NCBI GenBank assembly: GCA_030042915.1
Contig: JASHYS010000375.1
Span: forward strand, 1-59,145
Direction of reading: 5' to 3'
Source of the DNA: Acidobacteriaceae bacterium
Lineage (GTDB): Bacteria; Acidobacteriota; Terriglobia; Terriglobales; Acidobacteriaceae
DNA length: 59,145 nucleotides
The notes beneath the pieces were generated by a model that worked only from the letters and a program-made list of their open reading frames with translations, was not told where the DNA came from and did no database searches. The translations under genes were made by a program, and so were the position numbers. Numbering within the stretch: the stretch's first letter is position 1; each line of letters starts with the position of its first letter. Positions 1 through 6,526 of the stretch are shown one piece after another.

Positions 1-930
1 ACCTCAAAATACCGCTATGCTTACCAGTCACCTGTGACCCCAGCCTCGACGTTTGAATACGACGTCAATAAACAATCTTCCATTCTTCTCAAGCAGCAGG
101 AAGTCCCCGGGTACGAGAAATCACTGTACGCTGTTAAGCGAATCTTCGCTCCCGCCGGCGACGGCACCGGAATCCCCGTCACCATCGCCTATCGCAAAGA
201 CAAGTTCAAACCTGGCGAAAACCCGCTCTTCGTCTATGGATACGGCTCTTACGGCCTCAGCATGCCCGACTCGTTCTCGACTTTGATGATTCCGCTTCGC
301 GATCGCGGTGTCGTCACCACCGTGGCCCATATTCGCGGTGGCGGCGAAATGGGCGAGGCCTGGCACGATGCGGGCAAGATGATGAACAAGCGCAACACCT
401 TCACTGATTTCATCGACTCTACCGAAGCGCTGCTCGCGCAAGGTTACGGCAAGCGCGGTCTCGTGGGCATTGAGGGCGCCAGCGCCGGCGGCCTTCTCAT
501 GGGCGCGGTCACCAATATGCGCCCTGACCTTTTTAAAGTGGTGCTCGCCGAAGTCCCTTTCGTCGACCTCATGAACACAATGCTCGACGCGAGCCTGCCA
601 CTCACAGTCCCGGAGTATGAAGAGTGGGGCAATCCCAACCAGAAGGCTGCGTTCGATTACATGCTTAGCTATTCGCCGTACGATAATGTCGCCCCGAAGG
701 CTTACCCGGCGATCCTGGTGCAAACCTCCTTCGACGATTCGCAGGTGATGTACTGGGAGCCCTCAAAATTCGTCGCCAAACTCCGTGCCCTGAAGACTGA
801 CCAGAATCCGCTGGTCTTCTTCGTCAACATGCACGGCGGGCACGGCGGCTCCAGCGGCCGTTACGATCGCGTCCGCGAGCAGGACCGCAATTATGCCTTC
901 CTCCTCAGCCAACTCGGCATCACCCAATGA
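1..930 (+). CDS. Oligopeptidase B-like S9 serine peptidase, C-terminal part (5' end outside window)
   Basis: The frame is open from base 1, so this is the last 309 residues of a longer gene. It carries the catalytic alpha/beta-hydrolase domain of prolyl oligopeptidase family S9A. The nucleophile elbow GASAGG has its Ser at nt 481, the Asp pair DD lies at nt 733-738, and the His is in GHGG at nt 841. YGYGSYG followed by HIRGGGEMG and the NTFTDFI segment are typical of oligopeptidase B (PtrB), which cleaves short peptides after basic residues. The beta-propeller that limits substrate size lies upstream of the window, as does any signal peptide, so location cannot be judged. The GTG at 34 lies inside the gene and is not the true start. 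Confidence 0.92.
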   Translation, partial: TSKYRYAYQSPVTPASTFEYDVNKQSSILLKQQEVPGYEKSLYAVKRIFAPAGDGTGIPVTIAYRKDKFKPGENPLFVYGYGSYGLSMPDSFSTLMIPLRDRGVVTTVAHIRGGGEMGEAWHDAGKMMNKRNTFTDFIDSTEALLAQGYGKRGLVGIEGASAGGLLMGAVTNMRPDLFKVVLAEVPFVDLMNTMLDASLPLTVPEYEEWGNPNQKAAFDYMLSYSPYDNVAPKAYPAILVQTSFDDSQVMYWEPSKFVAKLRALKTDQNPLVFFVNMHGGHGGSSGRYDRVREQDRNYAFLLSQLGITQ

Positions 931-1308
931 GAATGCGAAAAGGCGAAACTGCATTCAAGACCCGCTCGCCCAGCCACGCCCCGAAATCACTGAAAACACA
1001 AAGCAAATTCTCTCGCCGCTTTTGCAGATAATTTCCCCGCTCCGGTACACACTTGAAAAAACAGGGATGGACGCGAAGGGAGCGGAGAGGGGATACGGCC
1101 TTAATCGGCCGGAAATACATAAAAGAAAAAGATTTTCATACCCCCCTGGGGCATGTTTTGTCCTATAACTCATTTGTTTTCAACAAATCCGCTCCGACAA
1201 AGTAGCCAAAAACGGTCGAAAACGGCGCAAAATCATTGCGCAAACGCCCCAAAATCGCCCGAATTTGAAGGCAGACGCGCACCCGCGGTCAAAAATGGCA
1301 ACGAAGCT
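931..1308. other. Intergenic region, 378 bp, no gene seen
   Basis: This lies between the S9 peptidase end (plus) and the hddC end (minus), so it is a convergent spacer. It is A/T-richer than its neighbours. Two structures are visible: a CCCC/GGGG mini-palindrome flanked by CAT/ATG near 1139-1157, and a minus-strand hairpin at 1225-1241. Short frames here have no recognisable content. Confidence 0.6.
1213..1241 (-). terminator. Probable terminator of the gmhA-hddA-hddC unit
   Basis: On the minus strand GCGCAA and TTGCGC (1225-1230 and 1236-1241) form a 6-bp stem with a 5-nt loop, followed by CGTTTTCGACCGTTTTT. It lies about 70 bases past the hddC stop. The stem is short and the U-tract interrupted. 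Confidence 0.4.
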
Positions 1309-2016
1309 CTAGGCGAGGAATGGCGCCACCTCGGTTTGCGCACGGTCCAGATCTTCGGGCACGCCGATGTCGAGAAAGTGGCCGTGCATCTTGTACGCGG
1401 CGGGGCGCAGGCGTGCGATTTCCGGCATAAAGAAATCCGTCTCGATGGAGAATTTTTCTCCGAGAGCCGGCGGCCAGGGAAGATTCCGCGAGAGCACATA
1501 GGCGCCGGCGTTGATCCATCCCGGGACGGGGTCGGGCCCCAACTGGCCCTTCTCTTGAAAGGCAATCACGCGATCGTTCTCCACGACCACTCCACCGTAG
1601 CGCGCGACATCGGGCTGGTGGACAACGGCCATGGTCGCGGCAGCGCCTTGCGCCAGGTGGAATTGCATCAGGCGAGCGTAGTCGATCTGGCGAAATGTGT
1701 CGCCGTTCATCGCCAGCACGGCATCTTCGTTTGCCTGCGCGAGCGCGAGGCGAATAGCTCCTCCGGTTCCTAGCGGCACGTTTTCGATCACGTAATCGAC
1801 TGACATTCCCTGGAACAATTTGCCAAAGTGATCCTGAATCACGGTGTGCAGATGTCCGACTGAAAGCAGAACGCGCGTGCAGTCGGCGCGACGCAGCTGG
1901 GTGAGGAGTATCTCAAGAAAGGGACGGCCGGCAATGAGCGCCATGGGCTTGGGTACGCCCCGGAGGCGCGGGGCAAGCCGCGTGCCCAGGCCGCCGGCGA
2001 GAACGATGGCTTCCAT
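1309..2016 (-). CDS. hddC: D-glycero-alpha-D-manno-heptose 1-phosphate guanylyltransferase-like nucleotidyltransferase
   Basis: A 235-residue sugar-phosphate nucleotidyltransferase. The N-terminus has the nucleotide-binding loop LAGGLGTRL followed by VPKPM; PLGTGGA and the metal-binding MNGD follow, and NAGAY and DIGVPEDL near the end fit the family. In the GDP-heptose pathway this enzyme activates heptose-1-phosphate with GTP. The assignment rests on linkage to gmhA and hddA; alone it could be another sugar-1-phosphate guanylyl- or uridylyltransferase. I chose ATG at 2016 rather than TTG at 2022, because AAGGGA lies 9 bases before this ATG but only 3 before the TTG. It follows gmhA with no real gap and is last in the unit. 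Confidence 0.8.
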   Translation of the reverse strand: MEAIVLAGGLGTRLAPRLRGVPKPMALIAGRPFLEILLTQLRRADCTRVLLSVGHLHTVIQDHFGKLFQGMSVDYVIENVPLGTGGAIRLALAQANEDAVLAMNGDTFRQIDYARLMQFHLAQGAAATMAVVHQPDVARYGGVVVENDRVIAFQEKGQLGPDPVPGWINAGAYVLSRNLPWPPALGEKFSIETDFFMPEIARLRPAAYKMHGHFLDIGVPEDLDRAQTEVAPFLA

Positions 2017-2022
2017 GCGCAA

Positions 2023-2622
2023 CTATCCCTTCGGGGCCGCCGGCGCCGCGGCGAAGTACTCGCGCTCGACCAGCAAGCAAAAAAGATGCTCGAGAGCCAG
2101 ATGCGCCTGTTGGATGTACATGGTGACGTCGGACGGGACGCGCAGGCAGTGGTCGCAGAGCGGAGGCATTTTGCCGCCGGTTTTTCCCGTCAGCCCGATG
2201 GTGGCGATGCCCATGGCGCGGCACAGCTCGAGCGCGCGCACGATGTTGGGCGAGTTGCCTGAGGTGGAGATGGCGAAGAACACGTCGCCCGGCTCGCCGA
2301 GCGCTTCAATCTGGCGCGTAAACAGGCGTTCAAAACCGTAGTCGTTCGCTACGGCGGTCAGGATGGAGGAGTCGGTAGTGAGTGCTAGGGCGCGCATGGC
2401 GGGACGATCGCCGATCAGGCGGCTGACAAACTCCGCGGCCAGATGCTGCGCGTCGGCAGCGCTGCCGCCGTTGCCGGCCGCCATCAGCTTGCGGCCCGAT
2501 CGCATGGTCTGCGCGGTCACGTGGGCCGCCGCGGCCAATGCTGCATGCAGCGCGCTGTCGTGCGCCACCGCTTCCATCACGCTCAATCCCTCCAGCAGCT
2601 TTTCGCGCACCACTTCGCTCAC
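2023..2622 (-). CDS. gmhA: Phosphoheptose isomerase (SIS domain)
   Basis: A 199-residue SIS-domain protein, close to the usual GmhA length of about 190-200. It converts sedoheptulose-7-phosphate to D-glycero-D-manno-heptose-7-phosphate, the first step to nucleotide-heptose. Diagnostic segments are AAGNGGSAADAQHLAAE, LTTDSSILTAVANDYG, FAISTSGNSPN and IQQAHLALEH. The frame is open far upstream, but the start is the GTG at 2622: it overlaps the hddA stop as GTGA, and GGAGG lies 5 bases before it. The 4-base overlap implies translational coupling to hddA. Confidence 0.9.
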   Translation of the reverse strand: MSEVVREKLLEGLSVMEAVAHDSALHAALAAAAHVTAQTMRSGRKLMAAGNGGSAADAQHLAAEFVSRLIGDRPAMRALALTTDSSILTAVANDYGFERLFTRQIEALGEPGDVFFAISTSGNSPNIVRALELCRAMGIATIGLTGKTGGKMPPLCDHCLRVPSDVTMYIQQAHLALEHLFCLLVEREYFAAAPAAPKG

Positions 2623-3653
2623 GGCACCCTCCACACCTGCACGCCGGCGGGCGTAAAGTGGCATGCGTAGGCGGTGCCGTCGGCGTGCTGGCATCGCAAC
2701 GCAGCGGCCACCTGGTCCTTGTGAATGGGATCGACGAGAAACATCATGAAGCCTCCGCCGCCGGCGCCGGAGATCTTGGCGCAATGCGCGCCGGCTTTGA
2801 GGGCGCACGCGTAGAGAGCTTCGATTTGCTGGTTGGTAATCTGGCTGGCCATTCTCTTCTTCGACTCCCAGCTGCTGCGCAGCACCTTGTGCAAGCCGTG
2901 AAAATCGCCCCGCAACAGGCACTCCTTCATGAGAAAGGCCTCTTGCTTGATGGCATGCATGGCTTCGAGCGCCGGCGTATTGCGGTCGCGCACGTTGCGC
3001 GATTGCTCCTCGATGATGTCGGCCGAAGTGCGCGATTTGCCCGTGAAGTAAAGCAGCAGCGAGGCCTCGAGCTCTGAGACAACCCAATCTTTGATGCGCA
3101 AAGGATTCACCAGCACCTGTCCGTTACGGCCGAACTCCATAAAGTTGAAACCGCCGAAGGCCGCGGCGTATTGATCCTGCTTGCCGCCCTGCAGGCCGGC
3201 CTCCTGCCGCTCGATGACGAAGGCCGTTTGCGCCAGTTCATAGTCGCCAAGGGGCAGATTGAGCCACTCAGCGTATGCGGCCAGCATGGCAACGGTGAGC
3301 GTGGACGATGAGCCCAGCCCGGATCCGGCGGGCACGTCGACGCGCGTGCTGATGCGCAGGCTGAGCGGTTTGCCAAGGTTGTAATTCTGCACCACATGGT
3401 TGTAAACGGCCTTGAAGAGATCGAGGCGGCCGTCGTTGGGGAGCACCGGCGCAGCCACATAGTTGGAGCTCTCATTCAGGTCGGCAGAAATGAACTCAAC
3501 TGCGCCCGTGTCGAGGGGCTCGAGGGCGGTGTAGGCGTAGTAGTCGATGGTGGCGTTGAGAATGGCGCCGCCAAATTCGTCGCAGTAGGGGGAGACATCG
3601 GTGCCGCCTCCTGCCAGTCCCAGCCGCAGCGGCGCTCTGGAGCGGATTAACAT
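2619..3653 (-). CDS. hddA: D-glycero-alpha-D-manno-heptose 7-phosphate kinase (GHMP kinase)
   Basis: A 344-residue GHMP-superfamily kinase that phosphorylates heptose-7-phosphate at C1. It begins with RSRAPLRLGLAGGGTD, the family N-terminal motif. The ATP-binding GHMP motif is VPAGSGLGSSST (residues ~108-119), followed by QGGKQDQYAAAFGG, and the C-terminal motif is ISGAGGGGFMMF. The alpha-anomer kinase HddA (GDP-heptose route) matches this architecture, rather than the ribokinase-like HldE. First gene of the unit gmhA/hddC. GmhB, the phosphatase acting between HddA and HddC, is not in the window. No strong Shine-Dalgarno is visible before the ATG. Confidence 0.88.
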   Translation of the reverse strand: MLIRSRAPLRLGLAGGGTDVSPYCDEFGGAILNATIDYYAYTALEPLDTGAVEFISADLNESSNYVAAPVLPNDGRLDLFKAVYNHVVQNYNLGKPLSLRISTRVDVPAGSGLGSSSTLTVAMLAAYAEWLNLPLGDYELAQTAFVIERQEAGLQGGKQDQYAAAFGGFNFMEFGRNGQVLVNPLRIKDWVVSELEASLLLYFTGKSRTSADIIEEQSRNVRDRNTPALEAMHAIKQEAFLMKECLLRGDFHGLHKVLRSSWESKKRMASQITNQQIEALYACALKAGAHCAKISGAGGGGFMMFLVDPIHKDQVAAALRCQHADGTAYACHFTPAGVQVWRVP

Positions 3654-3748
3654 ACAGGACTCACGATGTAATAGTTCATCTTACGGCTGAAGCGCGAAGA
3701 AGGGAATTGACCGAAGTGAGTCTGGCTGCGGTAGGCGTAAAACGTGAG

Positions 3749-3776
3749 CGCGGCACGGGTAGTTTCCCGTGCCGCG
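3749..3776. terminator. Perfect 11-bp hairpin, probable terminator of the 3790-4302 gene
   Basis: CGCGGCACGGG (3749-3759) and its exact complement (3766-3776) enclose a 6-nt loop. On the minus strand it comes just after the stop at 3790 and is followed by CTCACGTTTT; on the plus strand it is followed by TTTGGTTG. It sits between the sigma-like gene and hddA and probably insulates them. Confidence 0.6.
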
Positions 3777-3789
3777 TTTGGTTGTAGTT

Positions 3790-4302
3790 TTATGAGTGCG
3801 GTAAAACCAGCAGACCGGCTTCCAGTACTTTCTCGGTCAAGCGATCGAGCGCCAACGGAAATTTGTACGACATTGCCCGAATGCTCATGCCGAGCAGAAT
3901 GGCTGCTTCTACCTGTGTGTATTCCTGAATCACAACGCGGCTGAGGATCTCGCGATCGAGCCAACCCAGTTTGTTGAGACAGCTTTCAATATCGAGGACG
4001 AAGATGACTGCGTCCTCGAAGGTACGGACCGGGCGGCTGGATGCCCATCCGCGCCCCACCGGATCGCGCAAGATAGACGGCGCTCTGCCCAACAACATGG
4101 ATGCCAGCAGGTAACGCCGCAGCAGGCTTTCAGTATGCTTACGATAGAAAGCCAGACTGGCCGGCGGTTTGTCCGGCGCCCTTGCCTGACCGGCCACTTG
4201 CTGTGGCTCGGCTTTCGGCTTACTCCTTCTGCGTTCAATACGCCAGACTGCATGAGCAGTGCTGGGTTCCCATTCCATCGGTAACGGCAGTGCAGCGCTC
4301 AT
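3790..4302 (-). CDS. Sigma-70 region 4-like helix-turn-helix protein, function unknown
   Basis: A 170-residue protein. The first 50 residues are basic and Pro/Ala-rich, probably disordered. Residues ~55-80 form an amphipathic helical stretch. Residues ~115-155 read LDREILSRVVIQEYTQVEAAILLGM and onward, which resembles sigma region 4: a ...EAAxxLGxS... HTH with a following recognition helix. No clear region 2 is present, so it is not an ordinary ECF sigma factor; it could be an anti-sigma/sigma-like regulator or a transcriptional adaptor. The start ATG overlaps the stop of the zinc-knuckle gene (ATGA) and has GGAGG 7 bases upstream, so the two are coupled. Confidence 0.65.
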   Translation of the reverse strand: MSAALPLPMEWEPSTAHAVWRIERRRSKPKAEPQQVAGQARAPDKPPASLAFYRKHTESLLRRYLLASMLLGRAPSILRDPVGRGWASSRPVRTFEDAVIFVLDIESCLNKLGWLDREILSRVVIQEYTQVEAAILLGMSIRAMSYKFPLALDRLTEKVLEAGLLVLPHS

Positions 4303-4508
4303 TGTGCGCCTCCTGCCGCCTCAGCCACCGCACAAACCCTGGCAAGCAGTTTGGTACTGGGCCGGCCGCGCAGCTTGCGGCTCTCCGGCGATGGGAACGG
4401 TCTAAGTTTTAATGCACACTCCCTGCAATACACGCTCCTCTGCGTGTGGGTACGATACCAAAGGCAACCGCAACCCTCGCAAACCTTCAATTGCACGCGC
4501 ACTTCCAT
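4299..4508 (-). CDS. Small zinc-knuckle protein, function unknown
   Basis: A 69-residue protein with two CxxC pairs, C10-x2-C13 and C28-x2-C31, spaced like a treble-clef or rubredoxin-type zinc ribbon. An extra Cys (C15) and CLW follow the first knuckle. The C-terminal half is basic, with LRGRPS resembling an AT-hook-like or nucleic-acid-contacting tail. GGAG lies 8 bases before the ATG. It is the first gene of a two-gene unit with the sigma-like HTH protein (4-base overlap). The pair could form a small DNA- or RNAP-binding module; this is inference from composition and coupling only. Confidence 0.65.
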   Translation of the reverse strand: MEVRVQLKVCEGCGCLWYRTHTQRSVYCRECALKLRPFPSPESRKLRGRPSTKLLARVCAVAEAAGGAQ

Positions 4509-4723
4509 GACTGATTCTCCGTATTTCTTTCCTGTCCCGATAAAGTTTTTTACAGCTGGTTATTCCACGGGGTGAAGAGAACCAGGCAAAACATTTCAGG
4601 TTTCTATTGTCCTGATGGGGGACTGCCGCCCGTGCTCTCCTGTTTTCTGTCATGAACATTGGCGCGCAGATCATGGAGCCTCCCCGATTGGTTTGCCCGT
4701 GCCCAAAGAGCACATGGGTACTA

Positions 4724-4759
4724 GAAAGGAAAAGCCTGTGGAATGAAAATCCCACAGGC
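4724..4759 (-). terminator. Terminator-like hairpin in the leader of the zinc-knuckle pair
   Basis: Read on the minus strand, GCCTGTGG, a 10-nt loop (GATTTTCATT) and CCACAGGC are followed by TTTTCCTTTCT, which is the form of an intrinsic terminator. There is no gene upstream in this orientation, so it would end a short leader or small RNA about 225 bases before the zinc-knuckle ATG. Confidence 0.4.
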
Positions 4760-4983
4760 CTATGTTCATTGGCCCACGCGAAAGGCACTTTTCGGCCCTC
4801 GCTCAAAGCTACGGCAATGAGACGCTTCCCCAAAGATTCCCACAAACCAAAACGTGATTTAGTAAACCTAATCTAGGGAAATGATTCTTTAGCGTCAACG
4901 TTGTGACCTTAGTTTCCCCTCTATGGCTTTCCAATCTTCTGTCAGACGCTCAAAATAAAGGCATCCCAGCCCTGCGAACTTTT

Positions 4984-5023
4984 CCACCAGAAAACATAGG
5001 GGACCTACGCATATTGCTGGTGG
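4984..5023 (+). promoter_or_regulatory. Nested inverted repeat before the XRE regulator (operator or 5' UTR hairpin)
   Basis: CCACCAG (4984-4990) pairs with CTGGTGG (5017-5023), with TAGG/CCTA nested inside. It ends 15 bases before the ATG at 5039. It could be the regulator's own operator or an RNA hairpin limiting its translation. Confidence 0.35.
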
Positions 5024-5038
5024 CGAAATTTCCACAGG

Positions 5039-5734
5039 ATGAATCTCACCCAGTTACACGACCGGCTTCGGCAAGAACTGCTGCGCAGAATACAGCGGGG
5101 AACGCTAAGTGTGTCGCTGCTCGGCCGGCAAACCGGCTTTGCGCAGGCGCATCTTTCCAATTTTCTGCATAGCAGGCGGCAGCTCTCGTTGGAAGCGATG
5201 GACCGCATTCTAGCTGCGCAGCATCTGACGGTCGCGGATCTATTGCCTGTGTTGGACCGGACCGGAATGTGGTCCGATGGCAGTACGGTTCCAGTGGTCT
5301 CGCACGCCGCGGCAGTTTTCGACGCGATGATCCGGCCATCGGCGGTTCAATCGATGCTGCAACTGCCTGCAGCTGCCCTTCAGACAATTCGCGCGCGCGC
5401 TTCGAACTCCCGGCAGGCGTGGCAGCGGTTTGTGGCCGTGCGCGTGCCATCCTCCGATGCCTTGGCGATGGAGCCCCTGGTTTTGCCCGACGCAATTGCG
5501 CTTATCGACCGGCACTACATTTCGCTGGTGCCATACCGCCCTAACCGGCCCAATCTCTACGCAGTTCGACACGGCTCGCACTTGACTTTGCGATACGCGG
5601 ATTTTCTCTCCAACCGCGTGGTTCTGCGACCCATCAGCACGGCGTATGCCGTTCAGGTCATCGAGATTGAGGCGGGCGAATCACCGTGCAGCTTGCTGGT
5701 GGGAAGAATCGCTTTAATTCTGAATGAGTTGTGA
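5039..5734 (+). CDS. XRE-type HTH regulator with S24/LexA-like C-terminal domain
   Basis: A 231-residue protein. Residues ~20-60 (LGRQTGFAQAHLSNFLHSRR...LSLEAMDRIL) form a Cro/C1-type HTH. The C-terminal part, including LYAVRHGSHLTLRY and an arginine/isoleucine-rich beta segment, recalls the beta-rich S24 peptidase fold of phage repressors and LexA. I cannot point to a convincing Ser-Lys catalytic dyad or Ala-Gly cleavage site, so it is probably a non-cleaving sensor or dimer domain. It is divergent from the zinc-knuckle/sigma-like pair across 530 bp and may control it. No phage genes are nearby. Confidence 0.7.
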   Translation: MNLTQLHDRLRQELLRRIQRGTLSVSLLGRQTGFAQAHLSNFLHSRRQLSLEAMDRILAAQHLTVADLLPVLDRTGMWSDGSTVPVVSHAAAVFDAMIRPSAVQSMLQLPAAALQTIRARASNSRQAWQRFVAVRVPSSDALAMEPLVLPDAIALIDRHYISLVPYRPNRPNLYAVRHGSHLTLRYADFLSNRVVLRPISTAYAVQVIEIEAGESPCSLLVGRIALILNEL

Positions 5735-5773
5735 ATCAAGTCATGCCGAGCTGCGCCAGCCACGGCTAGTCGT

Positions 5774-6526
5774 TCAGATCACGGCATACGTGCCGTCGGT
5801 CACATCGCGCTCAGCCTCGGCCAAATCCTCGGCTCGCCCCAGATCGCGCCAGTAGAATGCGTCGGCGCCAAAGCCGATGATCTTTTCGCCTTGCGCGGCC
5901 AGCCGGACGTAGGAATCGATGATGGAAAAGGCGCCTTGCTCGTCGAGTTTGTCGAAGATGCGCGGAGAGAGGACATGAATGCCGGAAAAAGCGAGAACGT
6001 TCAAGGGCTGAGATGGGCCGCCGGCGCCCGGCTTGTTGTCTTCGGCGGCGCCGCGGCCACGGAGCTGGCCCAGTTCGTCGAAGAGCAAAGGACGCGAGGT
6101 GGGGCGCTGCTGGACCGCCAGCGTGGCCAGGGCGCCTTGTTCGGTGTGAAAACGCGCCATGGCCGCGAGATCGATCGTGCTGAGAACGTCGACGTTATGC
6201 AGGAGGAATGGCTCGCCGGATGCGGGGCCGGGCTCAAGAAAGAACCATGCCGCTTTTTTCAGTCCTCCTCCGGTATCGAGCAGAGTCTCTTCGCGGGAAA
6301 TCTCAATGCGCATGCCGAAGTTGCGATTTGCTTTCAGGTATTCGGCGATCATGTCGGCGTAGTGGTGCACGTTGACGATGACTTCACGCACGCCGAAGAA
6401 GCGCAAACGCGAGAGCGTGATTTCGAGCAGAGTGCGGCCGGCGACAGTAACCAGCGCTTTGGGCCGTTCGTTGGTGAGGGGGCGCAGGCGCGTACCGAGT
6501 CCAGCGGCGAGGATCATGGCTTTCAT
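5774..6526 (-). CDS. murU: MurU-like sugar-1-phosphate nucleotidyltransferase
   Basis: A 250-residue nucleotidyltransferase. It has LAAGLGTRLRPLT and RPKALV at the N-terminus, then LLDTGGG, LLHNVDVLS, FSGIHVLSP and FYWRDLGRAEDL, all as in MurU, which makes UDP-MurNAc from MurNAc-1-phosphate and UTP in the cell-wall recycling shortcut. Its ATG abuts the stop of the upstream kinase fusion (TGA then ATG), the AmgK-MurU gene order known from Pseudomonas. A role on GlcNAc-1-phosphate or another sugar-1-phosphate cannot be excluded. The insert GRGAAEDNKPGAGG is unusual and probably a loop. No terminator is evident after the stop. Confidence 0.8.
   Translation of the reverse strand: MKAMILAAGLGTRLRPLTNERPKALVTVAGRTLLEITLSRLRFFGVREVIVNVHHYADMIAEYLKANRNFGMRIEISREETLLDTGGGLKKAAWFFLEPGPASGEPFLLHNVDVLSTIDLAAMARFHTEQGALATLAVQQRPTSRPLLFDELGQLRGRGAAEDNKPGAGGPSQPLNVLAFSGIHVLSPRIFDKLDEQGAFSIIDSYVRLAAQGEKIIGFGADAFYWRDLGRAEDLAEAERDVTDGTYAVI

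Larger units (their letters stand above)
4509..5038. other. Divergent intergenic region, 530 bp
   Basis: This separates the minus-strand zinc-knuckle pair from the plus-strand XRE regulator. It holds a minus-oriented intrinsic-terminator-like hairpin (4734-4759) and a nested dyad just before the XRE start (4984-5023). Longer frames across it lack codon structure and recognisable domains; I call no gene here. Confidence 0.55.

Noticed and set aside
3647..3679. Ten-codon frame (MNYYIVSPVC) overlapping the hddA start
   Set aside because: A leader peptide is possible, but there is no attenuator structure or biased codon content, so chance is as likely.
4402..4845. Minus frame of 147 codons in the XRE/zinc-knuckle gap
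   Set aside because: It overlaps the zinc-knuckle gene out of frame, crosses the terminator-like hairpin, and shows no domain or plausible ribosome-binding site.
5039..5734. Prophage origin for the XRE/S24-like gene
   Set aside because: No integrase, attachment repeats or phage structural genes nearby; neighbours are ordinary chromosomal genes.
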